A stretch of 64,000 bases of DNA from Globisporangium splendens (GCA_006386115.1 VFIW01000139.1:1-64000), one strand, 5' to 3'. Shown: positions 48,927 to 60,033, counted from the first letter of the stretch. Made by a program: numbers and translations. The notes: generated from the sequence alone by a model not told the origin.

Positions 48927-49015
48927 AAGTCGAAGTGGGATTTGAACCCACGAGTTAATAAATTAACTGATAGTTTAGCAAACTACTGCCTTAAACCTGA
49001 CTTGGCTATTCGACC
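48927..49015 (-). tRNA. trnS(gcu): tRNA-Ser(GCU), copy A
   Basis: Mirror copy of 35394-35482. Confidence 0.92.
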
Positions 49016-49028
49016 TAAAATATAAAAA

Positions 49029-49100
49029 CTTCTTTGATAGGATTTGAACCTACAACCTAACGGTTAACAGCCGTTTGCTCTACCATTGAGCTACAAAGAA
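49029..49100 (-). tRNA. trnN(guu): tRNA-Asn(GUU), copy A
   Basis: Mirror copy of 35309-35380. Confidence 0.95.
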
Positions 49101-49111
49101 ATAAATATATT

Positions 49112-49411
49112 TAAAATTTTGAAACTTTTAGTATTTTTAAGCTGAATACCTTACGATACTTATACTTAAAACCTATCAATGTAATAGTCTTTTACAGTTT
49201 TCATATGAAAAATTTTTAAGAATGGTTTCTTACTTAGATGCTTTCAGTAATTATCCAAAATAAATTTAGCTACTCGGCGATGCTTTAAAGACAACCGATA
49301 CACCAGTGATTTACCCTTCTCGGTCCTCTCGTACTAGAGTCAGATTCTTTCATTTTTCAAAATATCTATAGAAGATAGGAACCAAACTGTCTCACGACGT
49401 TCTAAACCCAA

Positions 49412-49451
<40 letters not shown>

Positions 49452-49529
49452 AACCTTCTTCAGCTCCAGGATGTGATGAGTCGACATCGAGGTGCCAAAC
49501 GACTCCGTCGATAGGAGCTCTTAGGAGTC

Positions 49530-49572
<43 letters not shown>

Positions 49573-50009
49573 AATCTTTCCACAAAGAATTATCGGATCA
49601 CTATGACCGACTTTCGTCCCTGTTTGATATGTCTATCTTACAGTCAAGCAAGCTTATACCATTGCGCTCTACAATTGATAATATAATCCAATTTGAGCTT
49701 ACCTTTGTACACCTCCGTTACTCTTTAGGAGGTGACCGCCCCAGTCAAACTACCAACCATACACTGTCTATTTATAGAAATATTAGTTATTTATTTTAAT
49801 AAGAGTGGTATTTCAATGTTATCTAAACAATTCACTAGCGTGAAGGTCTTATTGATTCCCACTTATGCTACACATATTAGATAAAATAACAATATAAAGA
49901 TGTAGTAAAGGTTCACGGGGTCTTTCCGTCTAACTATAGAGAATCCGCATCTTCACGGATAATTCAAATTCACTGAGTTTATATTGGAGACAGCGGGGAT
50001 GTCGTTACA

Positions 50010-50066
<57 letters not shown>

Positions 50067-50124
50067 GAGTTACGGCCGCCGTTTACTGGGACTTCCATTC
50101 AATGCGCAAACATCTCCTATTAAT

Positions 50125-50162
<38 letters not shown>

Positions 50163-51773
50163 GTTACCATTTAGCAGAGTCCTAAGTTTTTATTAAACAG
50201 TCGCAACCCCCTATTTTGTGACACCTAAATATTAAAAAATAATATTTAGGTACTCTTTATCCCGAAGTTACAGAGTCATTTTGCCGAGTTCCTTCAATAT
50301 AATTCTCTCATCCACCTTAGTCTACTCGACCTATCCACCTGTGTCGGTTTAGGGTACGGTTTTTTTAAAAAAAAGCTATTTCCTGAAAAAGTAAAACTTT
50401 TTGTCACTTTTTTTAAAAAATTTAATTTAAAAATTATCCCATCAAAATTCGCTTTCGTCAAATCTTTCTTAGGGGCCGTTTCACTCTATGAAATACATTT
50501 TAACATAGAAACCCTTGGATTTACGGTGATAATGATTCTTATTCATTATTTTTTGTTACTAATGCCAGCATTTTCTTTTCTGATATCTTCAATATATTTT
50601 ACAACATATCTTTATCAACATACAGAATGTTCCGCTACCGTTTTATTTATAATAAAACTTGCCGCTTCGGTAAATTTCTTAAGTCTCGATACATTTTAGG
50701 CGCAAAAAAACTAGACCAATGAGCTATTACGCTTTCTTTAAAGGATGGCTGCTTCCAAGCCTACCTACTGGTTGTAATTATTTTTTCACTTCCTTTTTCA
50801 CTTAGAATATTATTTAGAGACCTTAGCGTTCAATCTGGGCTGTTTCCCTCTTGACAATAGACCTTAGCGCCTAATGTCTGTCTATTTAAATAACTTTTTT
50901 TTGTATTCGGAGTTTCTAAGAGTTCAGTAAGTTTTTACGCCCCCTAGCTCAATGAGTGCTCTACCCCAAAAAAAGATTTTAAATGCTCTACTTCAATAGA
51001 TTTCGCGGAAAACCAGCTATCTCCGAGTTTGATTAGCCTTTCACTCCTAACCACAAATCATCTCCATGTTTTGCCACACATGTGAGTTCGATCCTCCAAA
51101 TAGTTTTACCTATTTTTCAATCTGTTCATAGTTAGATCACTCGGTTTCGGGTCTTATTTTTATAACTATATTGCTTTTTAAAACTTGATTTATCTACGCC
51201 TACTTTAAAAAAATTAAGCTTGCTATAAAAATAAACTTGCTGGCCCATTATGCAAAAGGTACACTGTTACTTTAATATAAAGTTCCAATTGATTGTTAAC
51301 ATTAAGTTTCAGAATTATTTCAAACTCAAAAGTTCTTTTTCACCTTTCCTTTACAGTACTTGTTCACTATCGATCATTAATTTTTACTAGGTTTTGAGGG
51401 TGGTTCCCCAATATTCAAAAAAGATTACACATACCTCTTTTTACTATTATAAAAATATAAGTTATTTTACAGGACTTTAACCTTTTTATGTTAATTTTTT
51501 AAAATTATTCAAATAAATATTATTTATTTTTATAAACCTATTTTCCATTTTCACTCGTCATTACTTACGGAATCTCGTTTGATTTTTTTAACAGTTACTT
51601 AGATATTTCAATTCACTGTTTTTGAAATTTTCACAAAGAAAAAGTTTTCTCTAGGATATCTATATTTCAAAATATATTATTATTTAACATAGCTTTTCGC
51701 ATTTTTTACGTCCTAAAAATAAAATTAATGCCAAGGCATCCACTTAATGCTTTTATTATTGTTGTAACTTAAA
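49112..51773 (-). rRNA. rnl: Large subunit ribosomal RNA, copy A
   Basis: Mirror copy of 32636-35297. The mirror sum stays at 84,409 across the gene, so no net indel separates the copies. Ends approximate. Confidence 0.95.
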
Positions 51774-51794
51774 CCATTAAAATATTTTAAAATT

Positions 51795-52046
51795 TTAATT
51801 TTTTTTTAAATATTCATTAATTAATTTTAAATTTAAAGAAAAGGGATATACAACATCATTAAATGAAGGTTTTTTTAAAAAAACACCTTTTTTTAATTTT
51901 TTATGTACATATAAATAATTAGTTATTTTTGGTTTTTCAGGTTTTTTTTTTTGAATAACATTAATTTTTTTTTTAAAATATTTATTATTTTTATGAATAA
52001 ATTGTTGATTTAATTTATTTTTTATTTTATTTTTTTTTTCTAACAT
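51795..52046 (-). CDS. orf83, probable S4 C-terminal part, copy A
   Basis: Identical to 32363-32614. Confidence 0.6.
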   Translation of the reverse strand: MLEKKNKIKNKLNQQFIHKNNKYFKKKINVIQKKKPEKPKITNYLYVHKKLKKGVFLKKPSFNDVVYPFSLNLKLINEYLKKN

Positions 52047-52053
52047 TAATTTA

Positions 52054-52515
52054 TTAATTTATTATACTAATAACATCTCCTTTTTTCAATAAAAAATTTG
52101 GTTTATTCACTATTTTATCATTTATTTTAACTTTATTATGGTTAATTAATTGTTTAGATTGAAAAACTGTTTTTGCTAATTTTAATCTTACTATATTAAT
52201 ATCTAAACGACTTTCTAATAAAAGAATAAAATTTTTAAAAGTATTGATTTTATTATCTTTTTTATTTAAATTATTAAATAAATTTTTTAATTGATATTCA
52301 GGTATACAACCATAAAAATTTTTAAATTGTTGTTTTTCAAAAAGTCTTTTTTGAAAAAATCTATTTCTTTTTTCAGGTTTTATTTCTTTTTTATATTTTA
52401 ATCTTTTTTTAAATAAATTCCATTTTTTTTTATTTAATTTTGATATTTTTAAATTTGTATGTATGTTTTCATTATTTTGAAAACATATTTTATTTCGAGG
52501 TCTAAATTTATTCAT
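52054..52515 (-). CDS. rps4: Ribosomal protein S4, copy A
   Basis: Identical to 31894-32355; same stop after the S4 domain. Confidence 0.9.
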   Translation of the reverse strand: MNKFRPRNKICFQNNENIHTNLKISKLNKKKWNLFKKRLKYKKEIKPEKRNRFFQKRLFEKQQFKNFYGCIPEYQLKNLFNNLNKKDNKINTFKNFILLLESRLDINIVRLKLAKTVFQSKQLINHNKVKINDKIVNKPNFLLKKGDVISIIN

Positions 52516-52521
52516 ATTTTA

Positions 52522-53118
52522 TTAAAATAATTTTCTTAATAAATACATTAAAGTATATAATGATTTAATATTTTTAGAATTAGTTATTACAGGATAATTA
52601 ATATCTTTTAAACTTTGGCTAGTATTTATAAAAGATATTGTTGGAATTTTTAATGTAGATAATTCTTTACTTAAAAATTTTTCATTAATAGAACTTTTAA
52701 TTATTAATACTAATTTAATTTCTTCTTTATTTAATAAATAATTAATTTTTTCATTCATAAAACTGTTAATTATTTTATTAGTAATCAAACCGTTAATCCA
52801 ATCTTTATTAAAAAAAATAATATTTTGATTATTTTTAATAAATTTTTTATTAATTAAAAATTTAATATCGTCCGAATTACCTATTATTAATATTTTTTCT
52901 TCTTTATTTATTGTAAATTTTATTAATTTAAAAATACGCTTTAAAAAAAAAGAAATATTTTTTAAATTAATTATTGTATAATTATGTCTAATACCATAAA
53001 TAAATGGTAAAATATCTTTATTAGTATCTTTTAAAGACTCTCCATATATATTTTTTGATTTAAATAATAAATTTAATAAAATATTATTATTTTCTTTATT
53101 TTTTTTTTTATTAATCAT
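52522..53118 (-). CDS. rps2: Ribosomal protein S2, copy A
   Basis: Identical to 31291-31887. Confidence 0.92.
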   Translation of the reverse strand: MINKKKNKENNNILLNLLFKSKNIYGESLKDTNKDILPFIYGIRHNYTIINLKNISFFLKRIFKLIKFTINKEEKILIIGNSDDIKFLINKKFIKNNQNIIFFNKDWINGLITNKIINSFMNEKINYLLNKEEIKLVLIIKSSINEKFLSKELSTLKIPTISFINTSQSLKDINYPVITNSKNIKSLYTLMYLLRKLF

Positions 53119-53124
53119 ATTTAA

Positions 53125-53736
53125 TTATTTTTTACTTTTTTTACCTTCTTTTTTTAAAATTTTTTCATTTTTTAATAATAAACCTTTTCCTTTATAAGGT
53201 TCTGGTTTTTTATGATTTTTTATAAAATGTACAAATTGAGTTAAAAATATAAAATCTATACTACTAAAAATTAAATTATTAACTTGACTAATTACTTTAA
53301 TATTTGAAGGTATTGCTATAGTAATATTATGACTAAATCCTAATTTTAAAATTAAATTATCATTTTCAACAAAAGCTTTAAAACCTATTCCTTTTAGTAT
53401 TAAATTTAATTTAAAACCTTGTAAAACTCCTTTTATTTTTAATTTTATTAATTTATTGTATAAATTTAAAATACTTTTTTTATTTTTTTGTGAATTAAGA
53501 ATTAATATTAATTGATTTTTTTTATAAAAAAATAAAATTTCATTAATAAAAGTTAAGGATAATACTCCTAATAAGCCCTCAAAATATAATTTTTTATCTT
53601 CATTATTAATAGTTATTTTTACATTTTGAGATATTTTAAAAGTTTTATCTATAAAAAATATATCTATATTTCCTAAAGAACTTTTAAAAAAAATTTTATT
53701 TTTTATTTTAATATTTTTTTTTAATAATTTAATCAT
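53125..53736 (-). CDS. rpl6: Ribosomal protein L6, copy A
   Basis: Identical to 30673-31284. Confidence 0.94.
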   Translation of the reverse strand: MIKLLKKNIKIKNKIFFKSSLGNIDIFFIDKTFKISQNVKITINNEDKKLYFEGLLGVLSLTFINEILFFYKKNQLILILNSQKNKKSILNLYNKLIKLKIKGVLQGFKLNLILKGIGFKAFVENDNLILKLGFSHNITIAIPSNIKVISQVNNLIFSSIDFIFLTQFVHFIKNHKKPEPYKGKGLLLKNEKILKKEGKKSKK

Positions 53737-53741
53737 AATTT

Positions 53742-54122
53742 TTAGAAAATTTTACAAATTAATTCACCACCAACATTTAATTTTTTAGCTTGTAAATCAG
53801 TTAAAATACCAATAGAAGTTGATAAAATATAAAATCCTTGTTTTTTTATATATAAATCTTTATTTTTTACATATAAACGTTTACCTGGTTTTGATAAACG
53901 TTTTATTTCAGTAATTATAGCTTTATTTTTTCTATATTTTAAATATATATCTAATTGGTTATTTGAATTAATTTTATAACTTTTGATAAAACCTTCACGA
54001 ACTAATATATTTAAAATATTTATACATTGTTTTGAATTTTGTTGTGTTATTTTAGATTTTTTTGATAAATAACCGTTTTTTATTTTTGAAAATAAATTTG
54101 AAAGAGTATCTGTAATAATCAT
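53742..54122 (-). CDS. rps8: Ribosomal protein S8, copy A
   Basis: Identical to 30287-30667. Confidence 0.96.
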   Translation of the reverse strand: MIITDTLSNLFSKIKNGYLSKKSKITQQNSKQCINILNILVREGFIKSYKINSNNQLDIYLKYRKNKAIITEIKRLSKPGKRLYVKNKDLYIKKQGFYILSTSIGILTDLQAKKLNVGGELICKIF

Positions 54123-54128
54123 ATTAAT

Positions 54129-54440
54129 TTACCAACTATATTTCGAAACACCGGGTAAGAATCCTTTTGATGCTAATTTACGTAATTGTATTCTCGATAT
54201 TTTAAATAAACGATAAACACTTTTTGAACGTCCAGTTAATACACATAAATTTTTAATACGTGTAATTGATGAATTTTGATGAAAAAAATTTAGAAAAAAA
54301 AACCATTTTTGTTGAATTTTCCATCTTAAATCTTTATTTATATTTAAATTTTTTGAAATAATTTTTAAAATTAATCTTTTTTTTTCTAAATTTTGAAATA
54401 AATAACGTTGTTTAATGTTTTTTTTTATTTTTTTTTGCAT
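54129..54440 (-). CDS. rps14: Ribosomal protein S14, copy A (longer form)
   Basis: 103 residues: the same as 29981-30280 except for four extra residues (12 bp) just before HQNSSITRIKN. The extra residues restore the spacing between the Trp-containing helix and the SS-TR motif expected from other S14 proteins, so this is probably the correct form. Confidence 0.95.
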   Translation of the reverse strand: MQKKIKKNIKQRYLFQNLEKKRLILKIISKNLNINKDLRWKIQQKWFFFLNFFHQNSSITRIKNLCVLTGRSKSVYRLFKISRIQLRKLASKGFLPGVSKYSW

Positions 54441-54466
54441 AATATATTATAATATATATTTTTATG

Positions 54467-54539
54467 TGGAGATAATCGGATTCGAACCGATAACCTTATA
54501 TTTGCAAAACATATTTTCTACCAATTGAAATATATCCCC
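54467..54539 (-). tRNA. trnA(ugc): tRNA-Ala(UGC), copy A
   Basis: Mirror copy of 29882-29954, G3-U70 retained. Confidence 0.93.
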
Positions 54540-54549
54540 AATAATAAAA

Positions 54550-54622
54550 TAAGTGTATTGGGACTCGAACCCAAGACCATCGGATTAAAAGTCCGGTGCT
54601 CTACCAACTGAGCTATACACTT
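54550..54622 (-). tRNA. trnK(uuu): tRNA-Lys(UUU), copy A
   Basis: Mirror copy of 29799-29871. Confidence 0.95.
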
Positions 54623-54633
54623 ATTTAAAATTA

Positions 54634-55026
54634 TTAAATATTTATAAATACTTTTTTAAATAATAAAAATTTTTGATTTAAAAAAAAATTAATTTTTTTT
54701 TTTAAAATATTATTTAATAAAGGTGTTTGTTGTATTTTAACTTTTTGATTTTCTTTATAAATAGATAATTTTTTAATAATAAATAATTCAAAATTAGAAC
54801 AAAAAGTTTTATAAGAATTATTAAGAAAAAAAATTATATTATTTTTTTCAAAATTTATTTGACTTTTTTTTTTATTATCAAATATTATTTTTTTTTTCTA
54901 ATTTTAAGATATAAACAAATTTTTGGTAAAAAAAAAAATAAGTAATAAAAAAATAAAAATTTAAAAAAAAAAAAAAAGAAACATTGAAACTGATTTTAAA
55001 AAATGAAAATTGATAAATTGTGGCAT
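54634..55026 (-). CDS. atp8: ATP synthase subunit 8, copy A, broken by indels
   Basis: The same gene as 29402-29787 but 7 bases longer. Its first 60 bases differ from copy B by several single-base insertions and losses, so even MPQF-D-Q-F is disrupted after MPQF. Because the two copies are damaged differently around the same codons, each seems to carry independent read errors. Confidence 0.75.
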
Positions 55027-55028
55027 AA

Positions 55029-55761
55029 TTATTTTTTTTTGATTTATTTCACGTACATATAATTTCTTGAAAGAACAATTTTTTTAAAAATTATTTTTTT
55101 TTTTTTTTTTTTTAATTTTATTATTTTTAATTAATTCTTGTAAATAAGATACTCTTGATAGTACTTTTTTATCTTTAAAATTTAAATCATTAATTATATC
55201 TATTTTAAAATTTAAATAACGTAATTTATAACTATTAATTAATTGTTTTGGTTGAATTTTTTTAGGAATATAAAAAAATTTTTTTTTTTTAAACCTATTT
55301 TTTTTATTTATATAAAAAGTTTTTTTATTATTAATTAAATTATTCAAATTAATAGGTTTCATTGAAAAAACTACACCTAATATTGAAATTAAAACTTTTT
55401 TATTAGTTCCACCAATAATACGACCTTTTATTATATTATTTTGTTTTTTTATAATATTTTTAAAAATTATTGAATTAAAATGATATAAAATATCATAATT
55501 TAAGTTATAATTAAATAATAATTGATTTTCATACTGTATTTTAATAGTATATATATTATTTAAATTTAAAACTGTAGGTGGTATATAAATATTTTCATAA
55601 TTATTTAATTCAATAATATTTGAATCAATATTTTTATATAATATTTGATTTTCAAATAATATTTTTTTTAATTTAAATTTGTTTTTTTTTAAAAAATTAT
55701 TGTTTAAAAAATGTTGATAATTTAATAAATTATTAAATTTTTGTTTTTTTAATTTTTGCAT
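55029..55761 (-). CDS. Putative S1-domain protein orf245, copy A, frameshifted
   Basis: As 28662-29399, but the A-run coding for poly-Lys has another length. The open frame ends at 55084 (225 residues, ending KNNF). The sequence for the normal C-terminus is still present down to 55029, just before atp8. Probably a homopolymer error. Confidence 0.45.
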
Positions 55762-55781
55762 TTAAATATATTAAATAAAAT

Positions 55782-55855
55782 TAGGCCTAGTAGGATTTGA
55801 ACCTACAACTACACCGTTATGAGCGGTATGCTCTAACCAATTAAACTATAAGCCT
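55782..55855 (-). tRNA. trnI(cau): tRNA-Ile(CAU), copy A
   Basis: Mirror copy of 28568-28641. Confidence 0.7.
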
Positions 55856-55857
55856 TA

Positions 55858-56262
55858 TTATTTATAAATAAATTTTGTTTTAACAGGTAATTTATTTGAA
55901 CCTGCTTTTAATACTTTCTTAGCATTTTCTAAAGAGATACCACTAATTTCATATAAAATTTGTCCTTTTTTTACTTTAGCAACCCAAAAAGAAACAGCAC
56001 CTTTACCTTTACCCATACGATTTTCTGTAGGTTTTGAAGTAACAGGTGTATCAGGAAAAACTCTAATCCATAGAAAACCTAATCTTTTCATTTTTCTAAC
56101 AATTGTTCTACGTGTTGCTTCTATTTGTCTAGCAGTTAATCTAGCTTCTTCTAAAACTTTAATAGCATATTTACCAAATATAATTTGATTACCCTTTGTT
56201 GTTTTACCTACAAGTTTACCTTTAAATTGTTTTTTATATTTTGTTTTTTTAGGAAATAACAT
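55858..56262 (-). CDS. rpl16: Ribosomal protein L16, copy A
   Basis: Identical to 28161-28565. Confidence 0.97.
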   Translation of the reverse strand: MLFPKKTKYKKQFKGKLVGKTTKGNQIIFGKYAIKVLEEARLTARQIEATRRTIVRKMKRLGFLWIRVFPDTPVTSKPTENRMGKGKGAVSFWVAKVKKGQILYEISGISLENAKKVLKAGSNKLPVKTKFIYK

Positions 56263-56266
56263 AAAT

Positions 56267-57022
56267 TTAATTTTTTTTTAAAAAAACCCAAAATTTAATA
56301 CTACAAATACCAGAAGGTGTTTTAAATTCATTAAAATGGTATTTAATATCATATTTTAAAGTATTTAATGGGATTTTTCCTTTCTGATAAACTAATTTTT
56401 TTTTACGTTTTGAACCATTTAATCTTCCTTTAAATTGTAAACGATATCCTATAAAATTAGAAAACATTCTAAAAAATTCTTGAAGAATATTATTTATATT
56501 TTTTATATATTTTTTATGAGATTTTTTTCTTTCTAAAGATTGTTTAATATAATAAGAAATCATATTTATATTTTTAGTATATAATGCATAACTAAAATTA
56601 TAAATCATTTTTTTAACATCTTTATTTATTTTATTATTTTTTTTTATAAAACGAAAAATTCTTCCTAATTTTTTTTTTAATATTTTTAAATCTTTTAATT
56701 TTACATTTTTTATAAAAAGTTTTATATTATTATTCTTATAATATAAATTCAAATGATTAATAATTTTATTATAAGGTAATCTATAAAAATTTTTTGAATG
56801 TTGACGTACATAAATATAAATATTTATATTTTTTGAAGTTTTCACTGTATTTAATTTTATTAATTTTAAATTTTTATAATTAAAAATATTTTCAAAATAT
56901 TTTCTAATTTCTAAATCAAAATGTAATAAATTTGAATATTCATTTTTTTCAACAATCCATTTTGAATGCCAATTTTCATTTTTATTTAATCGTAAACTAA
57001 TTGGTATTATTTTTTGACCCAT
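56267..57022 (-). CDS. rps3: Ribosomal protein S3, copy A
   Basis: Identical to 27401-28156. Confidence 0.94.
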   Translation of the reverse strand: MGQKIIPISLRLNKNENWHSKWIVEKNEYSNLLHFDLEIRKYFENIFNYKNLKLIKLNTVKTSKNINIYIYVRQHSKNFYRLPYNKIINHLNLYYKNNNIKLFIKNVKLKDLKILKKKLGRIFRFIKKNNKINKDVKKMIYNFSYALYTKNINMISYYIKQSLERKKSHKKYIKNINNILQEFFRMFSNFIGYRLQFKGRLNGSKRKKKLVYQKGKIPLNTLKYDIKYHFNEFKTPSGICSIKFWVFLKKN

Positions 57023-57030
57023 AATTTAAT

Positions 57031-57267
57031 TTATTTTTTTTTTTTATATATATGTTTTTTTCGAGTATTTACAAATTCACCGAATTTGAAACCTATCATT
57101 TTTTCATTTATTTTAATATTGATAAAAGTTTTACCATTATAAATATTTACAAAATGATCAACATATTCAGGTAATATTGTTAAATTTTTATTATCTATTT
57201 TTATCCATTGTTTTTTTTTTAATAAATTAACTTTAAAAAAAGGACCTTTATATTTACTTCTAGACAT
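57031..57267 (-). CDS. rps19: Ribosomal protein S19, copy A
   Basis: Identical to 27156-27392. Confidence 0.96.
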   Translation of the reverse strand: MSRSKYKGPFFKVNLLKKKQWIKIDNKNLTILPEYVDHFVNIYNGKTFINIKINEKMIGFKFGEFVNTRKKHIYKKKK

Positions 57268-57279
57268 ATTTGATATTAC

Positions 57280-58086
57280 TTACTGTATAATTAATTTTTT
57301 TTTTTTTTTATTACGTGTAGGTTTACCTTTAGTAATTTTACCTTGAGGTGTAACTGATGGTCTACCACCACTAGTTTTACCTTCACCACCACCATGTGGG
57401 TGATCAACTGGATTTTTTGCTACTCCACGTACTTTAGGTCTTCTGTTTAACCATCTAGAACGTCCAGCTTTACCCAATTTTATTTTTTTATGGTTTATAT
57501 TAGAAACTATACCTAAAGTAGCATAACATGATAATAATATTAATTTTAATTCACCAGAACTTAATCTAATTTTTGCATATTTATTATTAATTTTTTGTAT
57601 TAATTGCGCTGAAGTACCCGCACTTCTTATTAATTTTCCTTTTGAATTAGGGTATAAACTTATATTATGTATTAAACTACCTATCGGTATATTTTTTAAA
57701 GGTAAAGCATTTCCTACTTTTAATTCAGCTTCTGGAGAACTTTTAATATATTGATTTAAATTTAAACCTTCTGGAGCTAAAATTAAATGTGATTGTAAAT
57801 CATTTTTTATATAAGCAATATTTGCAGATCTGTTAGGGTCATATAAAATTTTAGTAACATAACCTTCTATATTTTGGGATCTATTAAAACTAATTTTTCT
57901 ATATAAACGTTTATGACCTCCACCTCTATGTCTTACAGTTATTTTACCTTGATTATTTTTACCATTTGCTCTTTTAAAACCTTTTATTAAGTTTTTAATT
58001 TTAAAAGTTTTAGTTAAATTATTTTTTTTTAACAAAAATGTTTGACGTTGTGACGGTGTTATGGGATTTATTTTTTTTTCTATCAT
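57280..58086 (-). CDS. rpl2: Ribosomal protein L2, copy A
   Basis: Identical to 26337-27143. Confidence 0.98.
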   Translation of the reverse strand: MIEKKINPITPSQRQTFLLKKNNLTKTFKIKNLIKGFKRANGKNNQGKITVRHRGGGHKRLYRKISFNRSQNIEGYVTKILYDPNRSANIAYIKNDLQSHLILAPEGLNLNQYIKSSPEAELKVGNALPLKNIPIGSLIHNISLYPNSKGKLIRSAGTSAQLIQKINNKYAKIRLSSGELKLILLSCYATLGIVSNINHKKIKLGKAGRSRWLNRRPKVRGVAKNPVDHPHGGGEGKTSGGRPSVTPQGKITKGKPTRNKKKKKLIIQ

Positions 58087-58114
58087 TTTATATGGTATAT
58101 AGATAAAATCTATT

Positions 58115-58531
58115 ATGTTATATATTTTTAATAAAACAATTTCAGATTCAAAAAGTATTTTATATTCATTAACTGTTTTATATGGTATAAATGAATATCA
58201 ATCTAAAAAAATTTGTAAAAATATAGGAATTAATCCTCAAATAACTATTAATAAACTTAAAAATAATCATGTAAACCGTTTAATTAATTATATAAATAAA
58301 AATATAAAAATTGAACAATTATTAAAACAATCTAAAAAAGATAGATTAAATGAATTATTAGATATTAAAAGTAATCGTGGTATAAGATTAAGTCAAGGAT
58401 TACCTGTAAGAGGTCAACGTACACATACCAACGCTAAAACAGTTAAAAAATTAAAAAAAATCTTTATTCAAAAACAACCTTTACGTAATAAACGTCCATT
58501 TAAAGTTCAAAAAAAAAAAAAAAAAAAATAA
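58115..58531 (+). CDS. rps13: Ribosomal protein S13, copy A
   Basis: 138 residues, the same as 25883-26308 up to the poly-Lys tail. The A-run is longer here and leads to UAA right after the lysines, without NNIII. It is the last intact gene before the scrambled stretch. Confidence 0.93.
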   Translation: MLYIFNKTISDSKSILYSLTVLYGINEYQSKKICKNIGINPQITINKLKNNHVNRLINYINKNIKIEQLLKQSKKDRLNELLDIKSNRGIRLSQGLPVRGQRTHTNAKTVKKLKKIFIQKQPLRNKRPFKVQKKKKKK

Positions 58532-58538
58532 TATTTAT

Positions 58539-58920
58539 ATGATTACAAATAAATTCTAAAAACAAAAAATAAAAATAACTTAATTTTAGCTATTTCATGT
58601 AACAAGTAGTTTAAAAAATTAGATAATAAGTTTACTAAAATTACTGGAGGTATTTAAAAACAATGTCTGGACAAAAAATCACTTAAAACAAACTTAAATT
58701 TAAGAAAGAAAAATACGCATTATAATGTACAGTAATAATATAAATAAATCAATATATTCAAATTAAAAAAAATTAAAAATTAAATTACATTTAAATGGAA
58801 CAGGTTAGTAGATTTAATATTTTAAAAAAATATAAAAAAAAAAAATATATTAAAAGGATATATTTGATAAAACTTCTAGACCTTTAAGGTGGTAGAATTG
58901 AAAAAAATGAAAAAGCGTTA
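58539..58920 (+). pseudogene. rps11: rps11 remnant (probable sequence artefact)
   Basis: Aligns by eye with rps11 (25503-25886), from its ATG at 58539 to the AAAAGCGTT end, but many frame changes break it. Short matches survive (for example AAATGGAACAGGT and AAACTTCTAGACCTTTAA). The intact gene is in copy B. Confidence 0.7.
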
Positions 58921-58929
58921 CTTTTTATA

Positions 58930-59022
58930 AAACTGCTAGGTGTGATCGAGTGGTTTTTTAAGGTGTCAAGTCTTGAAAACTGAAGTATGATAATACAGTG
59001 GGTTCGAATCCCAATAATCCTT
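58930..59022 (+). pseudogene. trnS(UGA) remnant (probable sequence artefact)
   Basis: TGATCGAGTGGTTT, TCAAGTCTTGAAAACTGAAG and GTGGGTTCGAATCCCA are recognisable, but the acceptor arms no longer pair. The intact copy is at 25407-25490. Confidence 0.65.
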
Positions 59023-59034
59023 TTAAAAATTTAA

Positions 59035-59104
59035 AAGTAGAGAGGATTTGAACCGTCCATTAAGGATTTGCAGTACCTTACATACATTATGTATCTAGAC
59101 ATAA
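59035..59104 (-). pseudogene. trnC(GCA) remnant (probable sequence artefact)
   Basis: Resembles the reverse complement of 25323-25393: GATTTGAACCGTC and AAGGATTTGCAGT are kept. Insertions spoil the D-arm and acceptor. Confidence 0.65.
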
Positions 59105-59117
59105 TATATTTCAAATT

Positions 59118-59330
59118 ATGAATAAAAGTAAAAAATTCTTTACTATCAAAATAAAATTATTTTAAACAAAGGGATCTTTCTTTAAAAATAACATCTATAA
59201 GTATATTAAAAAAATTATCAATTAAATGTTAAAAAAATTTTTAAAGAAATAAAAACAAATAAAGATATAAAATACAAATTTTATAAAAATAAAGTAAAAT
59301 TTTATAAAAAAAATATATATAAAAAATATT
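59118..59330 (+). pseudogene. L31-like ORF remnant (probable sequence artefact)
   Basis: Begins ATGAATAAAAGTAAAAAATT like the ORF at 25103-25303, then loses frame by repeated single-base indels. Confidence 0.6.
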
Positions 59331-60033
59331 ATAATAAAAATTTCAAAAACAAAAAAAAAAAAAAAATTAATAGTTGATTTATAAAATCTGGAGGTGAAAT
59401 TATTGCACTAATTATTATAAATTTTAAAAAAAAAAATTTTCTTAAATTAATAATTGTTTTAATTTTAAAAATATTATTAAATATTATAAAAAATAATATA
59501 AAAAAATATATAAATATTGAAAAAAAATATATAAAAGATGTAAATATAAAATTAAAATAATTATTTAATTTAGGTTCAAAATATATATTAAAAAGATATT
59601 TATTAGAAAAATTAATATTTAAAAAAAAATACCAAATATTTGGAATTATTTTTATTAAAATAATAGAAATAATAAAAAAATTAAAAATTAAAAAAATTAA
59701 ATAAATTTTTATTATTTTAAAATTTTCATATTTAAATAAACCTGATGAAAAAAAAAACCAACATTGTATTATACTTAATTGAAATATTATAAAAAATGAT
59801 ACAAAAATTGATATAAAAATATTAGTAACAAATATTTCAGTAATATTTGTAAAAATAAAATATTTTAATAAATCTTTATTTATTAATATATTAATAAATA
59901 AATATATTAATTGATTTGAAAAATAATAAGATATTATAAATAGATAAAAAAAAGTAATTAATAATATAAAAAAATTATATTTTAATTCAAATAAATGTAA
60001 TTGTAAATAAGTTGTTATTTTATTGTTATTCAT
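59329..60033 (-). CDS. tatC: TatC, third appearance (circle overlap)
   Basis: The same locus as 1-682, one period later. Here the A-run has 16 bases, so the frame continues past the usual break for seven residues (LFLKFLL) before meeting scrambled sequence and a stop. 234 residues in all. The 16-base run supports the longer TatC described at 24384. Confidence 0.9.
   Translation of the reverse strand: MNNNKITTYLQLHLFELKYNFFILLITFFYLFIISYYFSNQLIYLFINILINKDLLKYFIFTNITEIFVTNIFISIFVSFFIIFQLSIIQCWFFFSSGLFKYENFKIIKIYLIFLIFNFFIISIILIKIIPNIWYFFLNINFSNKYLFNIYFEPKLNNYFNFIFTSFIYFFSIFIYFFILFFIIFNNIFKIKTIINLRKFFFLKFIIISAIISPPDFINQLLIFFFFLFLKFLL

Larger units (their letters stand above)
58532..59351. other. 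Scrambled low-quality stretch of the inverted repeat
   Basis: It corresponds to 25066-25885 of copy B but carries indels and substitutions every few bases, while sequence on both sides matches closely. rps11, trnS(UGA), trnC and the L31-like ORF are all unrecognisable as functional genes here. It ends exactly where the 59,351-bp period closes. A contig-end or unpolished-read artefact is the most economical reading. Confidence 0.8.

Noticed and set aside
58539..59330. Real pseudogenisation of rps11, trnS, trnC in one IR copy
   Set aside because: Errors are dense, mostly single-base indels, confined to 820 bp and end at the circle join, typical of raw long-read sequence; reported as artefact.
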